A stretch of DNA of 64,000 nt, from NCBI GenBank assembly GCA_963827155.1, contig CAWGZV010000002.1, positions 372,001-436,000 on the forward strand, written 5' to 3'. Shown in pieces: positions 1 through 9,696 of this stretch. The notes below the pieces were generated by a model, which worked only from the letters and a program-made list of their open reading frames with translations, was not told where the DNA came from and ran no database searches. Each line of letters opens with the position of its first letter. The first letter of the stretch is position 1. The position numbers were made by a program, and so were the translations under genes. This stretch comes from UTCFX2 sp963827155 (GTDB lineage: Bacteria; Chloroflexota; Anaerolineae; Anaerolineales; UBA4823).

Positions 1-189
1 TTCAGCGAGCCAGCGACCGGTGCCGCAGCCGCATTCCAGGATTGCTTCAGGGTGAATGCGGTTTGCCAGGGCATGCAGCGCATTCGCCACGCCCAGGAGC
101 GAGTTTGCCTGGTAGCGGCGGTTGTAGCTCTGGGCGACCTGGTTGTAATCCATGGTCAGGGGGTTGGTTGGACGGTCGCTCTCAGACAT
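1..189 (-). CDS. Class I SAM-dependent methyltransferase (N-terminal part, runs off the window)
   Basis: The reverse strand from an ATG at 187-189 encodes 63 residues up to the window edge with no stop. The last 14 residues, ILECGCGTGRWLAE, are a textbook motif I (SAM-binding glycine loop) of Rossmann-fold methyltransferases. It follows a typical pre-motif helix with Tyr residues (DYNQVAQSYNRRY). The start overlaps the end of the Mut7-C gene by 8 bases, so the two are probably co-transcribed. The substrate cannot be guessed because the acceptor-binding half lies outside the window. Confidence 0.8.
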   Translation of the reverse strand, partial: MSESDRPTNPLTMDYNQVAQSYNRRYQANSLLGVANALHALANRIHPEAILECGCGTGRWLAE

Positions 190-904
190 TGATCTCCCTC
201 TCAATCCAGCTTCGCATGCGGCTCACATGCGAGCCTTCCCAATAGACCTGCCCGCAGCCCGGGCAGCGCCGAAATTCCTCGAAATAACGCCTGGTGAGCG
301 GCTCCAGGCGCTCGATCACGTCTTGCTTGCTGGCAGCTTCGAGCATGGTATTGCAGAGCGGACAGCGTTGAAATGGGTGAAGCTCGCCGAACAGGTCGAA
401 ACGCTTCAGTACTTCCAATATCTGGCGAGCCGGCTTCAGATCACGGATGCAGTAGCCGAATGCCACCTGTTTGCGCATCAGCAGGCGGCGGTCTCGGGTC
501 AGCAGGATGCGCCGCTCCGTTTCAGAGATCGCAGCAAGCTCCTGATCACTGATCTGGTTGGAGTAGGCGGTGTCAAGGCCGAGCAGGCGCATCCTGCGTG
601 CCAGCTTGCCAAGGTGCACATCCAGCAGGAAACCGGCGCAGTCTTGCCGCAGCCAGGATCCGCGCTGCGCCGGAGTGAATGGGTGCAGATCGATTTGATC
701 ACCATCTCTGGCTAAATAAGAAAATTCGGCGGGCTGCCCGCTAACCAGCACCTGCCCCACTTCGGTGTGGGGCACGCCGAGCGATTCAAACAGGTGCTTC
801 ACCGATTGGCGCTCATTGAATGCGATATCGTCCGGTGAGCCGCGCTGTGAGGGCGAGAGGAAGTCATTCAGCTCGTCAAAAAATCGGAAGACTGCATGGT
901 TCAT
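182..904 (-). CDS. Mut7-C RNase domain protein with ubiquitin-like N-terminus
   Basis: 240 residues. The first ~85 residues fit the ubiquitin-like domain that precedes Mut7-C domains (ending in DGDQIDLHPF). The rest fits the PIN-like Mut7-C putative RNase fold: conserved Asp in FLLDVHLGKLARRMRLLGLD, then SDQELAAIS and ILLTRDRRLL. The C-terminus carries a zinc-ribbon pattern, CPLC and CPGC, followed by GQVYWEGSH, typical of the family. The reading frame is open further upstream to 1066, but I chose the ATG at 904 because it begins the conserved domain (NHAVFRFFDELNDFL) and the extra 54 residues look non-protein-like. The function in bacteria is probably RNA cleavage; this is family knowledge only. 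Confidence 0.85.
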   Translation of the reverse strand: MNHAVFRFFDELNDFLSPSQRGSPDDIAFNERQSVKHLFESLGVPHTEVGQVLVSGQPAEFSYLARDGDQIDLHPFTPAQRGSWLRQDCAGFLLDVHLGKLARRMRLLGLDTAYSNQISDQELAAISETERRILLTRDRRLLMRKQVAFGYCIRDLKPARQILEVLKRFDLFGELHPFQRCPLCNTMLEAASKQDVIERLEPLTRRYFEEFRRCPGCGQVYWEGSHVSRMRSWIEREINV

Positions 905-1029
905 GTAAGCGATTCTACAGATGAATAATCCATTTGGAGACGGATGCGCTGGGGAGGATGCCGATCTGATAGATTGATCCCAAGCCGATCCGCTCGGAAC
1001 TGGAAGAATCAATTGGCTGGGGCTGGGGC

Positions 1030-2553
1030 TTATCGAAGGATCGGGGCATATTCGTAGATTTTCCATATCCCGAACAGTTCTTTGGTGCGGTAATTGGCAA
1101 GAATGTGTTTAATTGTAGCGGCGATCTCCGGGGAGCTGATCGGAAATTCAAAAAGGGGGTCTGCATCGTTAATGGGATCGATAATCAGGCGCGGAGGGTT
1201 GCTTTCAAGGTCGCGAAGGAATTCGAGGATCAAGGCCTCACTGGTGTATCCGGGTTGGTGGAGCGGATATTGATAGACGAAGCGGGTTGGGCTCGCTCGT
1301 CCAGTGAAGAAGTTGACGGAGGTCTCTGCCCCCCAGACCAAGACCTTGTCTTCAGGGGTGGTGTTTGCCGAGATATATTGGATCAGGTCGCGGCGTCCAG
1401 CTTCGCGGTAGCCGAGTACCAATCGAACCTGGGATCGCAAAACTGTCCAGGTCAGGAGGGCCAGCATTGATGATCGAAAAGACATGCCGGAGCAAACCTG
1501 GGTAAGGTTCGGGCGAGCCAGAGCCTCGAAAGAGGTGGTAAAAACGAATATCCTGAGAAAACAGCCAGAACCGGCAGAAATCCAATGTTGTAGTGCGGGT
1601 ATGGGCGCCCGGACAGGTTAGCAGAAATAAGCTCGAGCGGCAGGGCAATCAATCCAATTTTGAGCAAGGGGAGCATGCTCGGGCGCTGATGGTCAGGAAA
1701 TACCCATTCGAATGCGGCGAGGCCAAATCCAAGCAGGCTTATTTGAATCAGTCCGCTGGAAGAAAAAACATCCATCCCAGACAGTAAGGTTTTCAACCGG
1801 GAGATCCAGGGTAATGAAATATAGGCGAAGTTGTAGACAAAAGCAGCCTGCCAGAAATCATCCAATGCCCCGTTCCAGGCAAAAAAGACGATTGCCAACA
1901 GCCAGACGAAACCTGCACCGGCAAGGATAGAGGCAAGCTCACGGAACAAATGGGCAGGCTGGCGGTCACGCAGGCGCACAGTAGCCAGGTAGAGCAATCC
2001 CGCGAGCGGGATCGCCATCGAATTTTGGCGGAGCATGAAGGAGCAGGCCGAAGAGCAAACCGAACACCACTCCCCTGATTCCCTTGTACGATATCGCACC
2101 CCCCTGAAAGGTAATCGCAAGAACGCCAAACTGAAGCGCTAAGGCATACTCAGAAGTCAGGTTGCCGCCTTGGAGCACAAAAGTCAATCCGACAAGCCAC
2201 AGGAAGAGGCTGAAAATGGCGGGCAGCGGTCCAAAAGCTTTACGGATGAGCCAGAGGCTTAGGAAGCAGGCAGCGAAAAGAAAGCCAAGCTCCAGCGCCC
2301 AGACTCCCCAGCGAGAGCCGCCGGAGAATGCCAGACCGAGCGCATTCAAGAAATAGATGAGCGGCGGCTTGTGATCCCAGATATCGCGGTAGGGTACTGC
2401 TCCTTGAAGCAGGCGCGATCCGATGTAAAGGAAGACGCCCGAATCCCGATTTACATAGGGCATATTCATAGGCGAGGCGGGCAGCAAGACGGCCAGCGAC
2501 CCGATCAACGCCAGCAGCCCTTCCCAGGCATGGTCTTTGATTTGCTTGAGCAT
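1030..2553 (-). pseudogene. GT39-family membrane glycosyltransferase, frame broken twice
   Basis: Three consecutive reading frames on the minus strand together make one polytopic membrane protein of about 505 residues. The first segment has the PMT_2/GT39 hallmark: an early loop with acidic residues (NRDSGVFLYIGSRLLQG) then YRDIWDHKPPLIYFL, followed by many hydrophobic helices. The frame changes near 2035, where FGLLFGLLL continues as FMLRQNSMAIPLAGLLYL, and again near 1465-1500. The final part is a soluble C-terminal domain (GRRDLIQYISANTTPEDKVLVWG) common in bacterial GT39 proteins. A GGAG sits a few bases before the ATG at 2553. Expected role: sugar transfer from a polyprenyl-phosphate donor at the outer face of the membrane. 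The breaks may be sequencing indels rather than true decay. Confidence 0.75.
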
Positions 2554-2620
2554 ACTCCGAGTTGTTTCGATAGACGGCGCCCTCGTCCTAATTATATATA
2601 ACTATATGTTTTATGGCATA

Positions 2621-3646
2621 ATGCTTTGGATGAAACCTGCCGTCCGCCTGGTCCTGCTTGTGCTGTTTGCTTCAACTGGCTTACTTTTACCTTCCTTCAA
2701 TGCCACCGCCCAGAATTTCACAGCTTATGATCTGATCGCCGCAGTGAATGCTCTGCGGGCGAGCCGCGGATTGGCGCCGTACGAAATCGACGGTGGGCTG
2801 ATGGGCTATGCCCAGGAGCATTCCGAATACCAGGCGCGCACCGGAATCAGCACACACACCCACAGCGACGGTCTCTCACCGTGGGCGTATGGGGTTACGG
2901 AAAATATCGCCGCCGGCACTACCTCTTTCGTCACGCTGGATTGGATCATTTACCAGGTCTGGTCGGATTCGATCCATATGAACACGATGGTGGGATATGA
3001 AAGCGGTTTTGCCGGGGTGGGGATCGCGCAGACCGGCGACCAGGTATACGTAACTCTGGACGTTCGCCCAGGGACGAGCGCCGCAACCCTTGCGCCCTCC
3101 GGCAGCAGCCAGAGCCCGGCAATTCCTGCCGGGACGCAAATCGCCCTTGTCCCGCTGGTCATGGCGACCCCAGGCGCGAACGGCTCGATCGTTCATCCGG
3201 TTGGTTATGGGCAATCTTTGTGGAGCATCGCGATCGCTTACGGGGTGAAGATCGATGAGATCCGGGGATTGAACGGGTTAGCGCCAGGCTCGACGGATAT
3301 TTATGCCGGACAGAAGCTGTTGATCCGCCCGGCTGGTTCAGTATCAACGCCCGCTGCGCAGGAAGCTGGAACCCCGGAAGCGCCGCCAACAGATGGAAAG
3401 GGAGCAGAGGGGTTTGAGGCAGCCCCAGAGACCGCGGCTGTCGCTGTGGCGCCTTCGGAAACCGCCGCCTCCAAACCAGCGCTTGCTCCAATCGAATCCC
3501 TGGTGCCGGCGCCCACGCCGACGAACAAACCGCTTCTCGAACTGTCCGGGCGCTCCGGCAGGCGGGTCCTGGCGGCGCTGCTGATCCTGGTCGGTGCGGT
3601 CGGGGTCGGTTGGGTGATCCGAACCGGTTTCCGAAAACAGGAGTAA
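2621..3646 (+). CDS. Secreted CAP-domain / LysM protein with C-terminal membrane anchor
   Basis: About 341 residues. An N-terminal signal peptide (VRLVLLVLFASTGLLLPS) precedes a CAP (SCP/PR-1-like) domain with the family signatures LIAAVNALRASRGL, HSEYQARTG and GVTENIAAG. A LysM repeat follows (YGQSLWSIAIAYGV, IRGLNGL, IYAGQKLLI). Next come a Pro/Ala/Glu-rich linker and a C-terminal hydrophobic helix with a basic tail (VLAALLILVGAVGVGWVIRT). It is probably exported, tethered and peptidoglycan-binding; the role of bacterial CAP domains is largely unknown. ATGs at 2621 and 2630 are both possible starts and neither has a strong ribosome site. The gene is divergent from the GT39 gene. Confidence 0.85.
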   Translation: MLWMKPAVRLVLLVLFASTGLLLPSFNATAQNFTAYDLIAAVNALRASRGLAPYEIDGGLMGYAQEHSEYQARTGISTHTHSDGLSPWAYGVTENIAAGTTSFVTLDWIIYQVWSDSIHMNTMVGYESGFAGVGIAQTGDQVYVTLDVRPGTSAATLAPSGSSQSPAIPAGTQIALVPLVMATPGANGSIVHPVGYGQSLWSIAIAYGVKIDEIRGLNGLAPGSTDIYAGQKLLIRPAGSVSTPAAQEAGTPEAPPTDGKGAEGFEAAPETAAVAVAPSETAASKPALAPIESLVPAPTPTNKPLLELSGRSGRRVLAALLILVGAVGVGWVIRTGFRKQE

Positions 3647-3760
3647 ATCCTCTATCCCGGTCTGAGGAACGGGACCTGAATTGGATGCGCACCGGATTTA
3701 CCAAGAAATCGAAGACTTCTCGATCGGTTCTCAGAGGGTACGACCCTGCCCAAATTAAGA

Positions 3761-4805
3761 TCAATCCAGAAGCGCTGAGACAATCCGAGCGGCGCTGCCG
3801 ACCAGCTCCAGGCAGTCGCTGGTTCAGGTCGCGGTCCTTATACCGCTGCTGACCTTCATCCGTCCCGAGGTCAACCTGGATCAGCTCACCGCAAATCAGA
3901 CTACCATGCTGGGCTGCAAACTGATTGAGGAGCTCTCGGACGAGCGTGTAGGTGCGTTCGACGGATTTATCGGCGGAATTCCGACCGGTCATCAAGCCGA
4001 TCGCCAAGATCCCACCGCTCACCGCTCCGCAGGTGCTGCCGGTACGGGCGACCCCGCTGCCGAACCCGGTCGCGATCTTAGGGATCAAGTCGGATTGGAT
4101 GTTCTTACGCTCAGCAAGCGCCTGCAGCACACTTTCGGAACATTTATAGCCGGCTGAAAACAGCTCCTGGGCACGTTTCTCTGCGTTATCAATCAAAATG
4201 CCCTCCAAAATTTTTGGGGAAACTTTAGATTTGGGATTCTTCAATCCGGTTGAGAGCTTTGAACGGACTTCGCGTTTTACTTTTGGAAGCAGCACAGATT
4301 CATATTCCTTGAGGAAGGTTTCAACCGCGCCGGGATCGTGAACGACCAGCTCACGCAGCGCCCAAGACAGGGCCTGGGAAACCATTCGCTCACGGTCCGC
4401 TGCAAGCACGCGGCAGATTTCAAGCGTGCGCCTGGCGTCTCCCCGGCCGCCCTTAGAGCGCAGGTTGAGCGCCACCGTGCTGACTGCCGCCGCCCGTCGC
4501 CACCAGAGATCACCCGAGCGCGCCCAACGCAGAACTGAGGCATCTGAAATCTGGCAATTCAACCAGGCTGGACCGGCAAGCGTGCGGGCAAAGGAATCGA
4601 CTGTCCACCAGCTGTCGATACCTTGCCCCAACACTTCCAGCTGCGCTTCGGCGAGGATGGCAAATGCAGCGCTGTGATCGGCAATCAGCTCGTATGCAAG
4701 CCAACGATAGCCATAGGTTGACGACAGCACGCTTGCTGTTTGCAGAATGAAATCCCTATCCTGATCCTTGAGCCGGGTCGACCAGGCGCTCAATACATTT
4801 CGCAT
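3761..4805 (-). CDS. AlkD-like HEAT-repeat protein fused to a C_GCAxxG_C_C redox domain (one frameshift)
   Basis: The first ~215 residues are AlkD-like alpha-helical repeats: YGYRWLAYELIADH, then SWWTVDSFARTLAGPAW and LWWRRAAAVSTVAL, matching DNA-alkylation-repair HEAT proteins. The next ~100 residues are a C_GCAxxG_C_C domain: AEKRAQELFSAGYKCSESVL, then STCGAVSGGILAIGL and ICGELIQVDL. The fourth family cysteine (DCLELVGSAARIVSALLD followed by TGA at 3761) appears only after a one-base frame change near 3815-3835. Without it the frame runs on into nonsense to 3159. Homology-like sequence continues upstream of the ATG at 4805 (QINSEIRLLPLQNTSS) with no good start codon, so the N-terminus is uncertain. 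The combination suggests a redox-linked or metal-linked partner for a DNA-binding scaffold; this is inference. Confidence 0.75.
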
Positions 4806-5023
4806 CGAAGAGGTGTTTTGAAGCGGAAGGAGACGGATCTCGGAATTGATTTGGGCTGCGACCTTAAAAAGGATCGTCCATTGCGTATACAGCTCTTTAA
4901 GTCAGTAAATCCTGGATGCTGGAAAAACATAATCCAGCGGTAAGGCTGGCCTTGAAGGAAACCGGTGGCTTTCCAAAGATCCGCCAGAAAGATGGTTATT
5001 CTTACGGGAAACCCTGGATTCGG

Positions 5024-5789
5024 TCAGCGCGATTTGACCAGGGAGACCGCCAGGGCGCCATCTGAGGTGCGCATATCAAGTCTGTCGCCTTCCAGGTGGT
5101 AGCTGGAGGCGGTCTGCAAGGCTGCCAGATACTGCGCCTCCTGATCCATAACGCCGGCAGGCTCCGCGCACATCTTGCGGGTGGTTGCAGGAGGTCCGAC
5201 CTGGATGGAGGAACCTTTAATTTCATAGTCAGCAGTGTACTGGTTGCATCCAGCCGAGCCGGTTAGCTTGCCAGCTGAGCTGAAGGCTGCGGTGATTTCC
5301 GACCCGACCAGCGGGCTGACCACAGCTTGCTTACCGTTGTTATAGCCGGTCACAAGCCAGGCAGCACCGGTCAGATCCATATCTTGGGGCGTAAATACCG
5401 CGACAGCTTCGCCAGCCTGGTTGAAGAGCGTTAGCTGTTCTTCAGTCTGCCTGAAAGCGGACAGCCTGGGTCAGAGCGGTTGTAAAAGCCAAAGCCTGCT
5501 CCATTACCGGTTCTGCGCAAGCCATCATCGTGCTGATCACGTTGGGGTCGACCTTGAGCTCGCCGCTTGGTTTTGCCGAATAATTGGCGATATAGCTGTT
5601 GCAGCCATCGCTGCCGGTCAGCTGGTCTTTCTGGATTTGGAGCGTGACCTGGCTTCCCGAAAGCGCCGGCTCCCCGTTCAAAGTGGACAGGATCCATTGG
5701 GTTCCTTCCAGCGGGTTTGCGGAGGTGCAGGCAGAAAGGCTGATTATCATGAGAATGGCCATTGAAAGCAGAAGTTTAATTTGAGGCAT
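5024..5789 (-). CDS. Double META-domain lipoprotein (one frameshift)
   Basis: A lipoprotein signal (MAILMIISLSACTS) leads into a first META (HslJ-like) domain with the signatures GTQWILSTLNGEPAL, LTGSDGCNSYIANY and TMMACAEPVMEQALAF. The frame stops after ALTQAVRFQAD near 5442, but the adjacent frame continues as TEEQLTLFNQAGEAVAVFTP and joins directly to a second META domain (GAAWLVTGYNNGK, LTGSAGCNQYTADY, RKMCAEPAGVMDQEAQYL). A single-base change near 5445 therefore separates two halves of one about 255-residue protein. META domains occur in secreted or heat-shock proteins with no known catalytic activity. No operon partner is evident. Confidence 0.8.
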
Positions 5790-5848
5790 TGCATCCGTTC
5801 CTTTAAGAACATAATTGTAGCCCAGACCGATGACCTGGATTGTCGAAA

Positions 5849-7432
5849 TTACTTACCGGAAATCTCGAAAGCAAATAACGAGCTGTCTTCAAGGACGAAT
5901 TTGATTTGAAAGGGGTTCCCCGGCAGCGTATCGTGTTGGGCCCAGGCCACGAGCTGGTCGTAGCTGTTTTGCGTGAGCGGGAGGCAGTGCTCAGCCTCAT
6001 AGCCAGGTAGCGGCACCCCGTCGACCAGAAGCTCGACCCGGATCTGGCCTTTGCTGGCATCGAGGTTCAGGTGTAGCTGAGAGCCTGCTGGCTCAAGAAT
6101 TTCGGTGAGCAAAGAGCCGCTGCCGGTCAGCGAGGCCAGGCGGTTGAAGCCGGCTTTAGCCAGACCAATGCTGCAGGTGGTGTTCTGCAGGCTGGCGCCG
6201 TGCTCCTGGTTGCAGCCGCTGTAATACAGCCAAAATTCGTCGCCAACCTTTACCGGGCTGGAGGCAGTATAAACCTGCCCATCATCCCAGGCTGATGGCG
6301 GACCGACCTCCAGTATGGACGGACGATTGCCCTCCTCACGGATCCAATGGGCGCCGTCGTGGCTGGAGACAAGCTGGATGGTGGTCTTACCGTGCAGACC
6401 GGCTTGATCGCGGGCTTTGAGCACCCAGAGCAGCCCGAGATACTGCTCGCCGCTGGGGAAGACCGGCAGCCCGTAGAAATTGGTGAAGTAGCCTGAGAAG
6501 ATCTGATCATCGTTGATATCAGGCACCAGCAAATCGGGCTGCGGGAGCCAGTCGACCAAGTCAGGCGAGTCAATGAAGCGGATCACGCGGCGGGTGACGC
6601 CCAGAATCGACTGGCTGGTTTTGCTCGTGCCGCGATAGCTGCCCAGAAGGGAATCCCAGTAAAAGTGGGCAATGTCGCTGCCGCTGGAATAAAGCGGGTT
6701 GCCTGCGAACGGGGTGGTGCTGATCCCATCTGGAGAGGCGTAGCCGTTGAAAGCCCCATTCTGATATGCCATCAGCTTGAATGGGCTGGAAAAATCGTGA
6801 GGGGTGTGGAGCACAGAGACCAGGTTAGCGTTCGCCTCACCGAACAGCGCATTCCGACCGGAAGCGGACAGGGAAGGCTTGATCCAGGTCAGGCCATCGG
6901 AGCTGGAGGCGTAGAGCACCTGTCCCTGGTTGGCATCCTGGTTGTACGAGGAGTACCACATCCGAAAGCCAGGAAGGACGGCGCCGTAGAGCTGGACGAC
7001 CTTTCCCTCCCAGGAGCGGTCGGCGCGCAGCACCGGATTCCCCGAGTATTTCTGGAAAGGATAATAGATCCGCTCGAGGTCACGGCTCACAATATGCCCA
7101 TCATCGACCATCAAATACCACCCGCTGCTTAAATCCCCGAGTTGGGGCGGTACCAACCGGCTGATCAGGGGGAGGTAGGTCAGGATCCCATCCAGCGGTA
7201 GAGAAGGGTCCCCTGCGGCTTGCGAGCCGGTGGAATTAAGGGATGCGGAGGTGAGCGAGCTGGTAAAGACGCTGGATTCGGACTGGAGCGAGGGGGAAAC
7301 GGGATTGGACCATTCGGGTGGGTTGGGAACCGGACTTTCGGCGGAAGCATAGCTGGGGAACACGAAGCCGGCACCGAGTGCAAGCGAAATCGCCAAAGAA
7401 ATTTCTGGTCGTCTTTGGACTGGGCGATTCAT
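5849..7432 (-). CDS. Secreted five-bladed beta-propeller protein, GH43/GH32-like
   Basis: 527 residues from the ATG at 7430-7432, which gives a clean signal peptide (basic start, then ISLAISLALGAGFVFPSYASA). A Ser/Pro-rich stretch leads to repeated motifs of glycoside hydrolase beta-propellers: GFRMWYSSYNQDANQGQVLY followed by ASSSDGLTW, SSHDGAHW, and DEFWLYYSGCNQEHGASL. The repeated SSSDG.TW / WYSSY pattern is what GH43-, GH32- and GH68-like proteins show. I cannot place the catalytic acids with certainty, so it may be a non-catalytic sugar-binding propeller. A ~120-residue C-terminal beta-rich region resembles the accessory domain of GH32-like proteins. Confidence 0.65.
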   Translation of the reverse strand: MNRPVQRRPEISLAISLALGAGFVFPSYASAESPVPNPPEWSNPVSPSLQSESSVFTSSLTSASLNSTGSQAAGDPSLPLDGILTYLPLISRLVPPQLGDLSSGWYLMVDDGHIVSRDLERIYYPFQKYSGNPVLRADRSWEGKVVQLYGAVLPGFRMWYSSYNQDANQGQVLYASSSDGLTWIKPSLSASGRNALFGEANANLVSVLHTPHDFSSPFKLMAYQNGAFNGYASPDGISTTPFAGNPLYSSGSDIAHFYWDSLLGSYRGTSKTSQSILGVTRRVIRFIDSPDLVDWLPQPDLLVPDINDDQIFSGYFTNFYGLPVFPSGEQYLGLLWVLKARDQAGLHGKTTIQLVSSHDGAHWIREEGNRPSILEVGPPSAWDDGQVYTASSPVKVGDEFWLYYSGCNQEHGASLQNTTCSIGLAKAGFNRLASLTGSGSLLTEILEPAGSQLHLNLDASKGQIRVELLVDGVPLPGYEAEHCLPLTQNSYDQLVAWAQHDTLPGNPFQIKFVLEDSSLFAFEISGK

Positions 7433-7742
7433 ACGAGGGTTCCCCAACAAGAGCGTGGTCGGCAGCGTCGATAAGCCTGGAAGAGATCGCAGGTAGAACG
7501 ATCGAACTGTTCGCTTAAGATTATATCAGGATGAACGGTCATGCAGTGCTATCGCTCCAGGTCGGCAAGCAAATGTTAGAAAAGGCCTGAACCTTTGAAG
7601 ATCGGAGGATACAGAGGTGATTCGCCCCGCTGAAACGGGAGGCTACCGCACCCAGCGGAAATCCGCAGCTCGCAGCGCATGGGATGAATTTTGATATACT
7701 TTGCAGTTGGCGGAGGACCGGATTTAACCGAGTGATGGATCG
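7433..7742. other. Intergenic region without a recognisable gene
   Basis: About 310 bases between the propeller gene and the DinB-like gene. Short open frames here have no family signature. An AT-rich stretch around 7690 (ttgatatactttgcagttg) could contain the promoter of the following plus-strand gene. No convincing hairpin terminator or repeat was seen. Confidence 0.5.
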
Positions 7743-8483
7743 GTGGAAGCCCGTCCTCATTCTGAACCGATCTATGTGGAGATGCGCGGCATGATTGACA
7801 ATCCGAACTCTATAGAGGTGTATCTTGAAATTGGCCGGACACGAACCTTCGCAACCGCCATTGATTGGCCGGGCTGGTGCCGCAGTGGGCGAGACGAAGC
7901 CTCCGCGCTGCAATCGCTTTGCGATTACGGCCGGCGCTATAAGCGAGCCCTTCAGACAACGCAGCTCGGTTTCCGGGCTCCGGAGGATGCTTCCGACCTG
8001 ATCGTTGTCGAGCGGCAGACCGGAAACACCACGACTGACTTTGGGGCACCTGACCTTAGCCTGCCCAACGACACCAAGCCGATCACCTCTATTGAACTCG
8101 AGCGGTGGGGGGAACTGCTGCGAGCCTGCTGGCGGACATTTGATGCTACAGTGCAGGAGGCGGCCGGTAAGGAGCTGAAGAAAGGTCCACGCGGAGGCGG
8201 GCGGGAGCTGTCGATGATCGTGAGGCACGTAAGAGATGTGGATATAACCTACCTTTCGGTGCTGGGCGGGAAGGTGAAGATCGACGAAGAGGAAGAACCG
8301 GTCCGGACATTCGAGTTGCTGCGCCAGACGATCCTGACGACGCTGACCGCAGCCGCGAACGGTGAAGTGCCAGCGTATGGGCCGCGAGGTGGCGCCCGGT
8401 GGACGCCGCGCTTCTTTGTCCGCCGCCTGGCGTGGCACGAGCTCGACCATGCCTGGGAGATCGAAGACCGGATAACTGAGTGA
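7743..8483 (+). CDS. Hypothetical protein: HicB-like N-terminus plus DinB-like helical C-terminus
   Basis: 246 residues from 7743. The first ~80 residues (VEVYLEIGR-like strand, TRTFATAIDWPGWCRSGRDE, EASALQSL) resemble the partial RNase-H fold of HicB-type proteins. The remainder looks like a DinB/maleylpyruvate-isomerase-type four-helix bundle: WGELLRACWRTFDATVQEA, then RHVRDVDITYLSVLGG and a C-terminal RRLAWHELDHAWEIEDR. The last has the spaced His/Asp residues that bind metal in DinB proteins. An ATG at 7791, with GGAG nine bases before it, may be the true start. The function is unknown. Confidence 0.6.
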   Translation: MEARPHSEPIYVEMRGMIDNPNSIEVYLEIGRTRTFATAIDWPGWCRSGRDEASALQSLCDYGRRYKRALQTTQLGFRAPEDASDLIVVERQTGNTTTDFGAPDLSLPNDTKPITSIELERWGELLRACWRTFDATVQEAAGKELKKGPRGGGRELSMIVRHVRDVDITYLSVLGGKVKIDEEEEPVRTFELLRQTILTTLTAAANGEVPAYGPRGGARWTPRFFVRRLAWHELDHAWEIEDRITE

Positions 8484-8542
8484 GACAAATATGGATGACG
8501 GTAGCGACATGGAGGTTGAGATCCAGGCTCGACGCCAGAATA

Positions 8543-9517
8543 TCATGGATAAAAACCGGCTGAGTTAGATGGATTCTCAGCCAGATGGGGGAGGCTTTTC
8601 GAAAACCAGCATTTCTCTGAAACCAAGACGAATCCCATGACCTCAGCGAGGCGCTGCATTGGCAGGTTGGCGCTGGTGGTCCCGAGCTCGACTGCAGAAG
8701 CTCGGCGCATTTTCAGCAGACGAAAACCTTTCGATAGGAGAGCCTTTCCCAGACCCAGGCGGCGAAAGCGCGGGTCGACGCCCAGCGGGTCGGTATATGA
8801 AACAGCCGGGTCATCTTGCCGCAGACCGCAGATGCAGAAGCCCGCCAGTTCCCCGGAAGGGGAGACCGCGACGAGGTCAAGTTCGGGGAGGTAGCCGGGT
8901 GCGGACATGATGCCCAGGCACTGGTCGGCGGTCATCTGGTCGGTGCCAAAGGCGCTGCAGTGGAGCCGGACGAGATCGTCCAGCTCGGAGAGGCCGAAGG
9001 TCGGGCGGATGGTGAAGCCAGGGGGCGGAAGATGCGGGAGATATCCCTGCGAATTGGGCAAAGGGAGACCCTGCGACGGTTGGCTGAGGGGGCGGGAATA
9101 GCGCAAAGTGCGGAGCTCCTGGAGGAGGAAACCGTGCTTAAGCAAGGATGCAATGCGCTGAGAGTTGGAGGCAGGACAGCACGAGTCCAACGAGAGAACG
9201 GCGCGGTCGTCTGGAGAGAGCCCGCGCAGGCAGGCTTCGCCCCAGGCGATCTGCTCCGAGCAGAGGGCTTCCAGCTCCAGTGCGCTCAGCCCGGCGGCAG
9301 GATCGGATTCAAGCCAGAGGTTGGCGTAATCGTCGACATAGGCAATACCCATCAGGCGAGCGCGGCGGCGCCAGAGTCGCATCGTGCTCCGGACGGATGG
9401 GATGAGGAGATGCTCTTCGAAGTCGACGATCGTGGATGAAGCGCCCAAGCGGTGGAGAAGGGTGCGGACCGCCTGGACAGCGGCGTCGGAATCGATTAAG
9501 GCGGATTTGAAAAACAT
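8543..9517 (-). CDS. GNAT-family N-acetyltransferase with two acetyltransferase-like halves
   Basis: 324 residues. The C-terminal half (from about residue 165) is a typical GNAT domain. The acetyl-CoA-binding motif A is DPRFRRLGLGKALLSKGFRL (R-x-x-G-x-G type), preceded by the strand GELAGFCICGLRQDD and followed by ELGTTSANLPMQRLAEVMGF. The N-terminal ~150 residues are weaker and look like a degenerate GNAT-like fold, an arrangement common in mycothiol-synthase-like and related double-GNAT proteins. The substrate is unknown. No neighbour is close enough to argue for an operon. Confidence 0.8.
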   Translation of the reverse strand: MFFKSALIDSDAAVQAVRTLLHRLGASSTIVDFEEHLLIPSVRSTMRLWRRRARLMGIAYVDDYANLWLESDPAAGLSALELEALCSEQIAWGEACLRGLSPDDRAVLSLDSCCPASNSQRIASLLKHGFLLQELRTLRYSRPLSQPSQGLPLPNSQGYLPHLPPPGFTIRPTFGLSELDDLVRLHCSAFGTDQMTADQCLGIMSAPGYLPELDLVAVSPSGELAGFCICGLRQDDPAVSYTDPLGVDPRFRRLGLGKALLSKGFRLLKMRRASAVELGTTSANLPMQRLAEVMGFVLVSEKCWFSKSLPHLAENPSNSAGFYP

Positions 9518-9696
9518 GCGTATAGTCGATAGGTCAATTTGGAGGGACGGGTACTCAGATAATCATCCAGGGAGATTCACAAGGAGGCGGGTCGGCAGGC
9601 AATGGGGGAAGGCGGCCTGGAGATGCCTCAGATTGATATCGATGCCTGCAGACGAACGATGCGATCTGGATCCAAACCTCCTATTCAAGAAAGGGA

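Noticed and set aside
182..1066. Longer Mut7-C protein starting at 1066
   Set aside because: The extra 54 residues are Ser/Pro-rich shadow of the convergent region and the conserved domain begins at the ATG at 904.
3159..3760. Long open continuation of the AlkD-fusion frame to 3159
   Set aside because: It overlaps the CAP-LysM gene on the other strand and reads as Arg/Ser/Pro-rich nonsense, while the family C-terminus with the fourth Cys and a stop lies in the neighbouring frame ending at 3761.
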